Of a DNA stretch of 64,000 nt, positions 22,035 through 34,470 are shown piece by piece. The first letter of the stretch is position 1. Every line of letters begins with the position of its first letter. The notes under the pieces are model-generated. The model searched no databases. It was not told the origin of the DNA and worked only from the letters and a program-made list of their open reading frames with translations. The translations under genes and the position numbers were made by a program. Origin of the DNA: Anaspis maculata (lineage: Eukaryota; Arthropoda; Insecta; Coleoptera; Scraptiidae); assembly GCA_949128115.1 (NCBI GenBank), contig OX421967.1, forward strand, positions 24,754,635-24,818,634, in the 5' to 3' direction.

Positions 22035-24351
22035 GTGCAGTAAAGATAGGTTTTGGGGTTGAACAAAATTAATTCATAAAATTTTAAAGCTGTAATCGAT
22101 TCAGAATTTCATCCTCTACCATGTACTTAAAATCTCCGAAAATCCCATTTGAGCATTTTGCTTGCGGCGCTGTCAAAGTATATCATGTTTGCTGCACCAA
22201 GTCCGAAAATTGTATTCTCGCTTTTGTCACATTAGAGCTATATTGTTAGTTCAGAGCTGTTGGTATATACTTCAGGACATGACCAAAACGTCATCTGAAC
22301 CGCTGAAATCCTATTTCCCGCAAAAGAAAACACGTAACTCGCTTGATCTGCAATTACCAGTGGTAATCAAGTGTAGCTCGGGGATTAGTGACCAAATTTA
22401 ATAAAATCTGTTCTTTTTGTGATAAAAGCATAAAATTTGGTGTGAGTGGTCTTCATGGTCCCCTTTTCAAATGTAGACATGACATCTCGCCATATTTTGG
22501 TTAGAGGGGCTCAGGGACCCCCTTGAAAATTAAAGTTGCAGAAACTCATGCAAACCACCATTAAAATGATTGTCACGCATCTCAAAAAGTAATCATTCGA
22601 CTCTACGTTAAATCTCAACAAGAGACACACCAGTTGTCACCATGTACGCACTGTTTTTCATGATGAAAAAAAAAATTCTTCGGAATATCAAAAAAAATTG
22701 GGTTTTATATTTTTTTCATGTGATAGAAGAATAAATTCATTTTCCACATATCATTATCCACTAATTCGTATCTGCCGAAGCCATTGATGAAGTCCATTTC
22801 TTCATATTGACATGTAGAAGCAACAATTCCAGATGAAACCAGCCAATTCAAGTGCTCAGTTCAGCAGCGTTTTTTCAATGTTACCAATTGATATGAATGA
22901 CAATTCATTATTGGGTGGATAGCTTCAACTGTTTTATAATTTTATTGAGTATAACTACCGTATGTTCATTAAAAACTTCAATAAAGGGAGGCTGTGACGC
23001 AGGCCATTCGATCAGAAAACGGCCAGGTTGTCATCCGTCCACGGCCTCCCATTATTGAATTTTTTAATGAACATACTGTAGATAAGAAGTGATGCGCGAA
23101 AGCCCCAAAAAAATATTTTTAAACCGCCACCTATCACTGTTAGAATTGCACCAAATTTCATGCTACTTTGACGAAACAACAGCAAATACAGACTAAAGAG
23201 TATAAACAAACGTCAATACGATCTGCAGTTGTCAAGTAGAAGGCACGAGGAATGAGGACTGAGGCGTGGAATACTTCAAAGCACTCAGTTCGAGTGAATA
23301 CACGGTATAGAAATATTTTCAACACACCCTAGGGGCACAAATTTTATGATGGTGAGCGACGCAAAAAAAGTTCCTGTGCTTTTGCGCTTGGTTCCGCGTG
23401 TAGTCATATAAAATTAGGTTACAGAACAGTTCCAGCTATCCATCCATTCATAAATTGTCGATCATATTGATTGGGAACAATTGAAAAACGCTGTTGAGTT
23501 GAACTTCACACTTGAATTGGCTCATTTCTTCGGGAGCTGTCATCCCTAGAATGACAATATCAAAAAAAAACAGACTTGATGAATAGCTTCGGCAAATACA
23601 AATTAGTGAATAATGATACACAGCAGATCAACTCACCGTCTCTTGGATCAAAAAATCATTAAAAACTGTGTTTTTTTGGCACTCCGAAGAAATTTTTTTT
23701 CAACACGAAGAACAATGCGTACATGGGGCGACAACAACTGTTGTATCTCTTATCAAGGTTTGGTGTAGAGTCAAATGATTACTTTTTTAAATGTGTGACG
23801 ATATTTACCGGTGGTTTGTGAGAGCTCCTGAGACTTTAAATTTTAAGGGGGTCCTTAGGCCCCCCCCTAACCAAAATATGGCGAGGCGTCATGTTTACAT
23901 TTGGAAAGAAGACCATGAAGACCACTCATACCAAAATTTATGTCTCTATCACAAATAAAACAGATTGTAATAAACTTGGTTACTAACCCTCGGATTATAC
24001 TTAATCAATAACACTGTTAACTGGAAATTAAAGCGACTTCCGTGTTTTTTTTGTTTTCGGGAAATACGAGTTAGAGGTTCAAACGAAGGTCTGGTCATGC
24101 CCTGCAGTATATACCAACAGTTCTAAGCCAACAATTTAGCTCTAGTGTGACAAAAACAAGAATACCATTTTCGGACTAGTTGCAGCAAACATGATATACT
24201 TTGACAGCGCCGCAAGAAGAATGCTGAACTGGGATTTTCGGGGATTTTGAATATGTGGTTGAGAATAAAATTCTGAATCGATATCTGCTATAAAATTTCA
24301 TGAAATAATTTTTTCAAGGTTTGGGGTCTTTTTTGACTATCTTTACTGCAC
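22035..24351. mobile_element. Foldback element, GTGCAGTAAAGATAG ends
   Basis: Ends TA|GTGCAGTAAAGATAG and CTATCTTTACTGCAC|TA. The arms of about 0.9 kb (22035-22950 and 23390-24351) are diverged inverted copies of each other; both contain GCGGCGCTGTCAAAG or its complement. A separate MITE (22958-23078) sits at the inner end of the left arm. No coding region recognised. Confidence 0.87.
22958..23078. mobile_element. Mariner-type MITE, TA duplication
   Basis: 121 bp. Ends TA|CCGTATGTTCATTAAAAA and TTTTTAATGAACATACTG|TA. The inverted repeats continue through a GGGAGGC motif. The ends and TA target resemble Tc1/mariner-type MITEs. Confidence 0.8.
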
Positions 24352-26287
24352 TATACTGTGGTAAGGACGTCTCGCGGTTACGTTTTGTTTGTCACTAACA
24401 CTGTTTCTTTATAACAAGGAATATACAGGTGTTTCAAATTTGAATCGCGTCCTTTCAGGAAATGATGGGGAACTTCAAAATAAGTAGACTTTCTCAAAAA
24501 AAAATATATATGTCAGAAATGAATAATAGCGTAGATATAGGCGTTCAAAGTTGAACTTGGAATAGTATTTTATGTAACAAGTACGCAAAATGAATTTTTA
24601 GCAGACGAATTCGCTTGAGTCCGCCAAAGCATTTTGCGTACGTGTTGCATACAACGTTTTTTGGTATAAGCTCTCCAAAACTATCTTCAACTCCTCTAAG
24701 CAGTTTAGCAGTAGGTACCTATTAGCTCTTGTAGTTTAAGCAGGAATTTACATAAATTTTATTCATAATCACGTTGGCTGAATTGTTGTGTTATGGCAAC
24801 CTATTTTATTACGACAACTTGTTTCCAAATTTAAAAAAATGAATGGCGTTCCAATAGATATTTCGGAAAAAGCGAAGAAAATCTTCCTCGATTTGCTTCC
24901 AGCAAAATCTCCCACACAACATGAGTGAGAGATGATTTATTTCATCGAATGGAAGAAAAAAAAAGGGTGAATATTGTGAATAAATTTCAATGAACGAATA
25001 ATTCAGTCCTTTGAAGTGTTGCCTATAGTTACCTTTAAAGGACTCAGTCCGCTGAAGACGTATTTTGCGGACTCAAAACAAATCGCAAAATGATCATTTT
25101 GGGGGGTGTATACCAAAAAATCGATTTTTCGTCATTACTTCAGAGCTCCTCAACGGATTTTATTAAAATTCAAACCAGAGAACTCACTGGAATAAGTCGG
25201 TATCGAATCATAATAACGCGTTTCATCAAAATTTTTCAGGGGCGAGGATATTGGAAGGTGTTCTCGCTTTTTCGACCCTATTTTCACTCCCTCAAGTTTA
25301 GTAGTTTTATAATTTGCTCATAATTTTAAATTCTACGTTCAATTTGGGAGAAAAAGCTACTGTTGCAAAATTTTGACTGGAGCCTTTGTTCTCGCGATAT
25401 TTGAGGTTGAAACTTCGGAAAACATCTCGAAAACACACTTTTCAAAGGCCTGAAAATTGAAATCCAAGATAACCAATTATTCCTTTATCAAAATAGGTTT
25501 TCTATGTGTGTTAAGTTGATGAACCACCAGTTTTTCTAAGAAACGAGAAGTTTTTAGGAAACAAATTTTTTGGACTCTTGAAGTGGATACGTATTTTGAA
25601 ATGTTTTTCGAAGTTTCAAACACAAATAGCTCAAAAATGAAGTTAACTGTATAGTTAATCGCGAAATGTTTCGTACGGTCTCAATTATCAAATCGGTGAT
25701 GTCAAGTCATAGGGACATGATGAAAGCGACCTGAAATGTCTAGAATTCGTCTATTTGACAGTTGCAACCGTACGAAACATCTTGCGATCAACTGTACATT
25801 GAACATTTGTTCCCTGTTAGTTGTAGGCTCAAGTCGAGGCTCAAGTCAACTTGAGCACGGTCGACTCGAGTGTCGACTGCAACACACGACTAACATTCAC
25901 GAAAAACCATGGCTTTTGGACTTTTCCACTTTTCCAAATTATTTCTCACGCGGTGGTAGGTACCAACAAGTAGGTAGCGCAAGTAAGTATTGGGGAGTTT
26001 GCGTGCACACGTACGTATGATGTAACGTAACTTTCAACGTGAAAATTTACGAGTTTGTTATTTGCAATTCCTTAGTTACAGGGGACTTTTTACGTTCTAC
26101 GTTGCGAAATTCGCCGGAGACTTTGACGCAAGAACAAGACATACACCTGCACAATTGGTGGAGGAGCCGCGTATGACGAGCTCGCCAAGACATCAGCAAG
26201 ATGTTGGAAAAGGCCGGAATAGAGTCGAAGCGATGAGACTTCACTTCGAGGTCTTTTCGGAAAGTATGGAATTTCATCGGATGCATA
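24352..26287. other. Unassigned, probably decayed repeats
   Basis: Starts near a TACAGGTGTTTC end-like motif (24425) with no matching partner found downstream. It contains text of the kind seen in other repeats here. The open frames at 25736-26331 overlap on both strands and have no domain. No gene supported. Confidence 0.4.
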
Positions 26288-29200
26288 GTCGGGGTGGTAC
26301 GCGACATAAAATAGCAAAATACCGCAAATGAATTAGACGGGATGCCCTTTGGTATGATGACTACTTATACCAAGGTGATTAATTTTCGCCAAGGATGCGT
26401 CAACATTTCCCACTCAGAAAAAAATATGGCGACGATTTTTGACAGGAGCGGATTTTTTATAAAACATATTATGCGTGTGACACATGTTTTCTCACTAATG
26501 TTGACCTCCTGAATACGAATATGGAGTTTATTTTCACATTGGAAATCAACTTGACCTCATATTTCACATCTGAAAACCGCAAAAATAGCAGACTCTCGCT
26601 AATTTTTGAACTGAAAATTTTATGTACCATCAACGGCGATTTCCAGCCTTGAGCTGGCTGTATAGATCCCATAGAACAAGTTAACAGTCTAAGTTCTGCA
26701 AAATAACTCTTCAAACATCGCCAGGGTGCGCCTCAAATCATACCAAAAATGGGCGCTGGGAGCACACTTTGCTGCGGCTGGATGGGGAATGTTAGTGTGA
26801 AAGGAAGAATATTGTGCAATATGTTTTACTGTTTAATATGACATACCAAGCATTCATCAACATACCATAGGGATTTGAAACAAAATATTGTGCAAACAAA
26901 GTTTCATGATTTGTTAATAATTTTTTTTATGACAGGTACAATTGATATCAAAAAACGTAGCTCTGATTTTGATGATGTTCTTTATCAAGGTAAATACTTC
27001 AAGAGACCTTTCTCACCTGGAATAACCACCCTAGCTCAAAGTTTCATATAATATAAAGCATTTTCGTCAGATCCGCGATTGCCAAACATTAATTATTCTA
27101 TTAATAATTTCAAAGTCCTTATTTGAACTTGTTCTGGAATGCAACATACGGCTGATGGTTAAGCTTTGGCTTAAGTTTTCTGTCTCGCCCGTGAACCCAT
27201 TCAGGTGTCTGCTGGACTGGATATGCACCAACGGCAAAGGTTCAGTAGGACCCTCAGTGTTATCCGTATTTCTATGGCACCAACTTCAAATTTGTTGTCT
27301 TGTGTGTGTCCGAATAATGCGAGAATGAAAGTAATGAGCTATTAATGGAGGCTCAAAAGCGTCTAGGATGTGAACAAGCCAAAGAGCATGAAACATAAAC
27401 ATACACCATGTATCATAGGTACTATAGTTGCAAAATAAGAGTCGTACTGTTGAAAAGGTCTTGGTGCCTACCTGATCACTTTTCCATATGTTTTCCACGT
27501 CCGTTTTCTATGCCTGTTCACGTCCTAGGTGTTTTTGCGCCTTCACTGATAATACTATAGTTCCATTCTCGCCAATTCCAACACACACAATACAACAAAT
27601 TTTAAATTGGTAATAACACTGAAGATCCTACTACCCTTCGCCGTTGGTGCATATCCGGTCCGAAAATTTCTACACACCTGAATGAGTTCATGGGCGAGAT
27701 AGAAATACTCGTAGAAAACTTTGAACCAAAGATTCACCATCAGCCGTATGTTGCATTCTAGAACAAGTGTAAAGACAAAACTTTAAAATCAAAAGACGCT
27801 TTTCTGATGTTTGGCAACCGCAAGTCTAACGAAAAATAATTTAATTATGAGTCGCTATACCGAAACTTTGAGCTAAGGTAGTTGTTTCAGGTGAAAAAGG
27901 TCTCTTGATTTATTTACCTTGATGGAAAACATCATCAAAATCAAAGCTACGTTTTTTAGTATTATTGAAAAAAAAGTTATCAACAAATCATGAAAATATA
28001 TTTTTTTGGTTTTTTATCTGAAATTGTCATTGTATGTTGATAAATCCTCAGTATATGTAAGCTTACTATATAAAACAGTGGAATGTATTGCAAAACATCT
28101 TCCATTTCACACTTACATCCCTTATATGTTGGGCTGTATGAATCGTTGAATTCAATTGATTGGTCTTTCCTCTCTACGTGTGGGGACGTTAATTCAGTGG
28201 TTGGTGAGTTTTACAGAGTTCTGTATTCTGTTTTAGATGTTCACGTTCCCAAGAAGAAGAAAAAAAATGTCACTCGGAAATGTCCGCCTTGGTTCAATAG
28301 CAAGATTCTAAAAGACATTAAAAGAAAAAGTTCACTTTTCGAGAGGTATAAGCGTACAGGTTCCGTGACCGATTATGAAAGGTTTTCTGCATTCAGAAGT
28401 GAACTGAAGCATGATATTGAGATGTGTTATCTGGAGTATCGAGAGAAGTGCGAGAGTGAATTGCAGTCAAACCCACGTAGTTTTTGGTCATTTGTTAATG
28501 AAAAAACCGGTACGCAAGCCGTTCCGTCTCGTATGTCTTACGATGGTGACATTTTCGACGATCCGCAGGTCATAGTTGACAGATTTGCTCGGCACTTTTC
28601 ATCTACATTCTCCCGCCGTGATAGTTCTGGTGGTGGGACCCTGGACACTGCTCCGGACGCTGTACCCATTGGGAGGATTAGGGTGACGGAGGGTGACGTT
28701 TGTGTGGCTATAAAAAAGTTGGCACCTAACATGACTGCGGGTCCGGACTTGCTTCTCGCTTTTCTTCTTGGAGACTGCACTTCGAGCCTGACGAAGCCAC
28801 TGGCTTATATTTTCAATCTTATTTTTGACACATCCAGCTTTCCTGATTTCTGGAAGGTCTCTAGAGTATGTCCAGTTTACAAAAAGGGTGACAAAACAGA
28901 CATAGTAAACTATCGCCCTATATCGATTCTCTGCAATTTTGGTAAGGTTTTTGAGCACGTATTTCACAAGGCCGTTTACCGACATGTATCCTGTTATCTA
29001 TCTCCCCTTCAGCACGGATTCTTGAGGGGTCGTTCCACTGTGACCAACTTGGCTGTTAAAACTCAATTCTTATGTGAAGTTCTTGACAGAAGGGGCCAGG
29101 TTGATGTCATATATACTGATTTTACGAGTGCATTTGATACCATAAATCATAAAATCTTGTGTAGTAAGCTCCAAAACTTCGGTTTCTCGGACGCTCTTGT

Positions 29201-30829
29201 TGAACTTGTTAAATCATATCTCCAGGATAGACTACAGTTTGTCCAACATATATAATGGTTTCAAATCCTCGTATTATCACCAGCCATCCGGTGTTCCTCA
29301 GGGATCCGTGTTGGGCCCGATGTTTTTTAACATCTTCATTAATGATATCCTTGCCAAGATCTCGATGGAGTCGCTTCTTTATGCGGACGACCTTAAGTTG
29401 TTTCGTGAAGTGAAGACGGTCGAGGATTGCCTTGCTTTGCAGCGCGATTTGGTGGTTGTTCGTGAGTGGTGTGGAGAGAATGGGCTGTGTCTGAATGCTT
29501 CTAAGTGTAATGTGATGACTTTTACTCGCAAGAGTGACATTATACTGTACGATTACACTCTGGGTGACATTGTCTTGCAGAGACCTGAACATGTCAAAGA
29601 TCTGGGCGTTACCTTCGACTCCAGGCTCACTTTCGCAAAGCACGTTGAATTGGTGACGGCCTCTGCCTTTCGGGGTCTGGGCTTTGTTTTGCGGAACGGG
29701 GCTGGCTTCAGAAATTTTGAAACCTTGCATGTGTTGTACAATGCATTCGTCAGATCACGATTAGAGTATGCCTCCCTTGTCTGGGATCCTATTTATAGGG
29801 TGTATATTTCTGATCTTGAAAATATACAGCGGCGCTTTCTGAAGGCAGCCTCTCGCCTTATGGACGGTTTCTATCCTCCTCGGGGATTTCCCCAAGAACT
29901 TTTACTTAACCGCTTTAATATGAAATTGCTCAGAAGTCGGAGAGATGCTGGTGCTGTGTTGTTTTTGTTTAAGATTTTAAATGGTAATATTGACTGCTCT
30001 TCGTTGACGGATCGGGTGGAGTATAGGGTTCCACGCATCTCGTCTCGACGTAATAATATTTTTAACATGCCTACTGCAAGGACAAATATACTTTTATCAG
30101 CACCATTGTATAAAATGTATTCTCGCTATAGTGAAGTTGAAGATAGGCTCGATTTGTTTTGTTGTAGCAGGCAGGACATATTGAATGTATTTTAGATGTT
30201 TGTTTATTTGTGGCTGTCTTTTGCTTTGTTCTGTTGTATCAACTTGTTTTTATATTGTTTTCATCCTTTAACTGGGTTATTTACCTGTTGGGTGTTTTCT
30301 GTATCTTGTGTACGATGAAAATAAAGTATTATTATTATTATTATTATATCAGCCGCAGAAAAATGTGCTCCCAGAGCCCATATTTTGTATGTTTTGGGGC
30401 GCACCCTGGCGATGTTTGTAGAGTTATTTTGCAGAACTTACACTGTTAACTTGTTCCATGGGATCTATTTAACGAGCTCAAGGCTGGAAATCGATGTGAA
30501 TGGCATACAAAATTTTCAATTCGAAAATAAGCGAGAGTCTGCTATTTTTGCGGTTTTCAGATGTGAAATATGAGGTCGATTTGATTTCTGATGTAAAAAT
30601 AAACTTGATATTCGTGTTCAGGAGGTCAAAATTAGTAAGAAAACATATCCCACATGCTTATCTTCTACAAAAATTCAGGTCCTGTCAAAAATCGTCGCCA
30701 TCTTTTTTTCTGAGTGGGAAATGTTGACGCATCCTTGGAGAAAATTAATCACCTTGGTATGAGTAGTTATCATGCCAAAGGGCATCCCGTCTAATTCATT
30801 TGCGGTATTCAAAATCGTAGCACCCCGAC
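26288..30829. mobile_element. Foldback element, GTCGGGGTG ends, with LINE inside
   Basis: Ends TA|GTCGGGGTGGTACG and CGTAGCACCCCGAC|TA. The outer arms, about 500 bp each (26288-26790 and 30353-30829), share ACCGCAAATGAATTAGACGG and CGGGATGCCCTTTGG. The inner arms (about 26819-27330 and 27570-28083) continue the palindrome. A LINE inserted at about 28120 splits the right arm. The element itself lies in or at the edge of an older LINE whose text resumes at 30832. Confidence 0.85.
28120..30352 (+). pseudogene. 5'-truncated LINE (jockey-like) reverse transcriptase
   Basis: Non-LTR retrotransposon copy. The first frame (to 29255) holds the linker and the RT fingers: YRPISILCNFGKVFEHV, QHGFLRGRST and the catalytic Asp motif YTDFTSAFD. 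The second frame (from about 29245, shifted by one base) continues with SGVPQGSVLGP, the YADD box (LLYADDLKLF) and a C-terminal region to 30195. A single-base loss near 29245-29255 breaks the frame. The endonuclease domain is missing, the usual 5' truncation. The 3' end is AATAAAG followed by (TTA)n at 30322-30347. The first about 13 codons of the open frame (28083-28121) belong to the host foldback element, as alignment of its two arms shows. Not functional as it stands. Jockey-type is my reading of the RT motifs; a neighbouring LINE clade is possible. Confidence 0.9.
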
Positions 30830-31023
30830 TAGCAAGAAAGATTCGGGGCCGAGATAATAAAACAGCGAGCACTTGAGTTCGGTTTGGAAAAAGCATTCTT
30901 TACTTACTTACGAAAGTCGAAAGTGTATTGATGTATGGAGCAGAAATTTTGAAGTTGACAGAATAGGTATGAGAAAATAGAGTCCAAGAGAAATATCTGC
31001 TGGATGTGGATCGGGGGACGCCG

Positions 31024-32819
31024 CACAGTGGTCTGAAATGAGATAAACCGCGCAGAAATTCTGAAATTTTCATAATGGATAGCTCATATATAGACATTTT
31101 CAGGAAAAATACAAAAAAAATCTACCTTCAAATTGGGGTTGTGACAGGGGGTGCAATTTCGAAAAAGTAACTGAAATGTCCGAAACTTGCAGAATAGTTA
31201 GACAACGGCTAGAGATTTCTAGGAAAAATATTGAATAAAATCCACCATCAAAATAGGGGATGAAACAAGGGGTAAAATGCAAAAAAAAAGTTTAAATTAT
31301 CAAAATTAGTGAAAAAAGGGAACACAGTTTTGGAAGAAGCACCATAAAAATATTTTCTTTGGAACAAGGGTTGCAACGGCAAGGCAAGGGTTGAATTTCG
31401 GAAAAAACAACTAAAATTATGAATTTCTCAGAATAAGTAGGCAATCGGTGAACATTTTGAGAAAAAATATATTGTAAAAAATCAAGCACTAGAATAGGGG
31501 GTGAATCGGAAGTGAAATTGAAGAATTGAGCTCAATTCAATTGAGCCACTCAGAATTTGTATCCCTGAAATGGACTAAAAGTCTGTGCGAGTCTGCCCAT
31601 TTTTGCCTAATTTTGGATCCAATTTTTTTGAGAGATTGAATAACTCTTCTTTGAAATCACTCTCTGCGTCCTGCATGTTTAGCTCTTGAAACACATGCTT
31701 TTGTATAGTCATAGCTTCAGGACTGGTGACTGATTTTTCCAGCATGATTTCAAATAAAACTCGCTTTGTCATCGCCATCCTGCAGCAAGTATATCATACG
31801 AGTCCACAACACAACGAAATGTTCACAAAATCAGTCTGTAGTAACCTGCACAACAACGTATGCTACCTGCTGCCTGCAGCCTGCGTCAGCGTCAGATGGC
31901 GTCGCTACAGCAGTAAACGGCACTGCGCCTGCGTTTGCGTGTGCGCAGAGCATGTACGTAAGCAATATGGCATACCATGATGAGGATAAGGAGACTACCT
32001 AACTTAAATCACTAATAATAAACTATAATAATTATTCAGCTTTGACTAATATAATATAAAATACCAAAAATAAAATTTTACCAATTCAATTCTGATGAAA
32101 AAGTTATACCGGGGACAAGGAACAGGGGGTGAATGTACCATCCATCCCCTCTGATCATCTGTCACTAAAAAAGTTGAAAACAGGCGGATTTAGCCTCTAG
32201 ATACTCACCACCTTCTCAATAATTGCGCTGTTTTCGCTTCACTACAATTCGACAATATGTGCAGTGTTCAACAAAAAAAAAGCCTAGCGGAAAATATTGC
32301 AACTATTTGCAGCCAATTTTTTTTTTTAATTTTGAAGCTGAGACGTTGCGTTGACGAATAAGATAGTAATAAATACAGGGCGAGACCTGTTGGGACTCGT
32401 GAGAAAAGCTTCGTCGAAATGTGAACTCCACAGTAAAACTTTCTTGTGAACAGTCTTCCAAAAAATCATCGATAAAGTCTTTCAAATGAGCAACTAGTGC
32501 ATGTCAATGACACATTTCGTTAGAGGAAACCTTGGTCTTTCTCACAGTAATAGCGATAATTTTCAGAATGATCAACTTTCCCTGATATGTGAAGAAGAAA
32601 ATCGGTGTTTCATTCTCTTTGAGAAAAAAGTCTTTGAACCTTTTCAAGTAAGCCAAGTTCATCGTTGGTTTTCGGGTACTAATATCCAATGACCAATGGA
32701 ACTATTTAGGCAAATGATGGTTCAAACCTTCTACTATGATATCGCAATGTCAAAAAAGCCCGCAAAAAATGTAGAAAAAATGAATTTCTGCGCGGTTTTT
32801 CTCATTTCAGACCACTGTG
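31024..32819. mobile_element. Transib-like non-autonomous element
   Basis: A 1796-bp element with inverted ends of about 36 bp beginning CACAGTGGTCTGAAATGAGA, flanked by a perfect 5-bp duplication CGCCG (31019-31023 and 32820-32824). Transib elements are known for 5-bp CGNCG-type targets and CACWRTG-like ends, related to the RAG recombination signal heptamer CACAGTG. No transposase frame is present. The interior includes about four diverged tandem units of about 118 bp (31085-31540). Inserted in the LINE at 30832-41790, inside the DRGTP / IVREE region. Confidence 0.82.
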
Positions 32820-32952
32820 CGCCGGCATAAATCGTTAGAGAGGAGACAAAGAGATGGATGAAATATGCGGAGAAGATGGAATACAGACAAGAATGTAAAA
32901 TACCGCAGGAGTTCTGAAGAGAGAAAAAGAGAAGGACGAGAAATGGAATGTA

Positions 32953-34470
32953 AGCCAGGCGGTATGTCGATAAAATCACTACAATCTAGAAAAAACTCCG
33001 ACCAAAGCTTTTATGGTGTCAAACTCTTCATAAAGTCAGTAGTTATCTACCACTGAGTTTCCGCCCAAAAACGAGTTGTGCTGATTCCTCCACATCTGCG
33101 CGAAGGTAAATGATGCCTTGAAAGTGAAAAAAGACCTGTTAAACCTTTGTACTTTTTCGTTATATTTGCCTAAATGCAAACGTACAACTCTTACGCAAAC
33201 ATTGGAAGCATCTGTCATCATCTCTGTGCCAGTCTTAATGTTGAAAAAAAGATTTCTTTGTGCGGGTCAGATAAATTACATTCAATCGCTTTTCCACACA
33301 AGAAAGCGACGGAGCAACATGTATTTTGGATGTTTTCTAATAACTTGTACTCACTGAACCCATTCATGGCGTTAAAATTTCAATAACGGCATTTTTGAAG
33401 ATGTCGCTGGCCAAGAAGTGAATAATTTTTACCCGCCTATTCAGCAGCAGTTTTTTCAATTTTACCAAACACCGTTTGCAAAAATTTAATAAGGAGTGAA
33501 AAGCTCAAACTCTTCTCTAACGATATCCTGCCTGGCTTAACCGCGGCACGCACTTGAAAGTCTAAAAAACTGATTTCTTCTCGAGAGGTCCTGTTTCGCC
33601 CGCGTGCGGCCGTGCCTACTTGACATAGACCGGACTGATTACACGAGCTTGGAAATGTACTGTTTTCCAGCTTTAAAACGCGACCATTATTATAAGGACT
33701 TGGTACGTTGATTTATGAAGAAATTATATATAATTTTATTATCAATGGTCGTGTTTTAAAGCTGGAAGAGAGTACATTTCCAAGCTTGTGTAATCAGTCC
33801 GGTCTATGTCAAGTAGGCACGGCCGCACGCGGGTAAAATAGAACCGCTCTAAAAGAAATCAGTTTCCTGCACTTTCAAAAAGCGTGCCGCGGTTAAGCCA
33901 GATAAAATATAATTAGAAAACAGTTCCAGCTTGTCATTCCTTATAAAATTTTCGAGAACGGTGTACAGTAAAATTGAAAAAACTGCTGCTGAACAGGCGG
34001 GTGAAAATTATTCACTTCTTGGCGGGCAACATCTTCAAAAATGCCGTTATTAAAATTTTAACGCCATGAATGGGTTCAGTGAGTGCAATTTATCAGAAAA
34101 CATCCAAAACACATGTTGCTCCGTCATTTTCTTGTGTGGAAAAACGATTAAATGTGATTTATCTGACCCGCGCAAAGAAATCTTTTTTTCAACAGTAAGA
34201 CTGGCACAGAGATGATGACAAATGCTTCGAATGTTTGCGTTAGAGTTGTACGTTTGCGTTGAGGTAAATAAAATGAAAAAGTACGGGGGTTTAACAGATC
34301 TTTTTGCACCTTCAAGGCATCCTTTACCTTTGGGCAGATGTGGAGGAATCAGCACAACTCGGTTTTGGGCGGAAACTCAGTGGTAGATACCTACTGACCT
34401 TACGAAAAGTTTGACACCATAAAAGCTTTGGTCGGAATTTTTTCTATCCAGAATGACCTACCGCCTGGCC
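32953..34470. mobile_element. Foldback element, GCCAGGCGG ends
   Basis: Ends TA|AGCCAGGCGGTA and TACCGCCTGGCC|TA. The arms (about 32953-33690 and 33735-34470) are inverted copies at high similarity, sharing GAAGTGAATAATTTTTACCC (left) and its complement near 34000-34020. Overlapping open frames in both arms are mirror images with no recognised domain. Inserted in the LINE. Confidence 0.85.
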
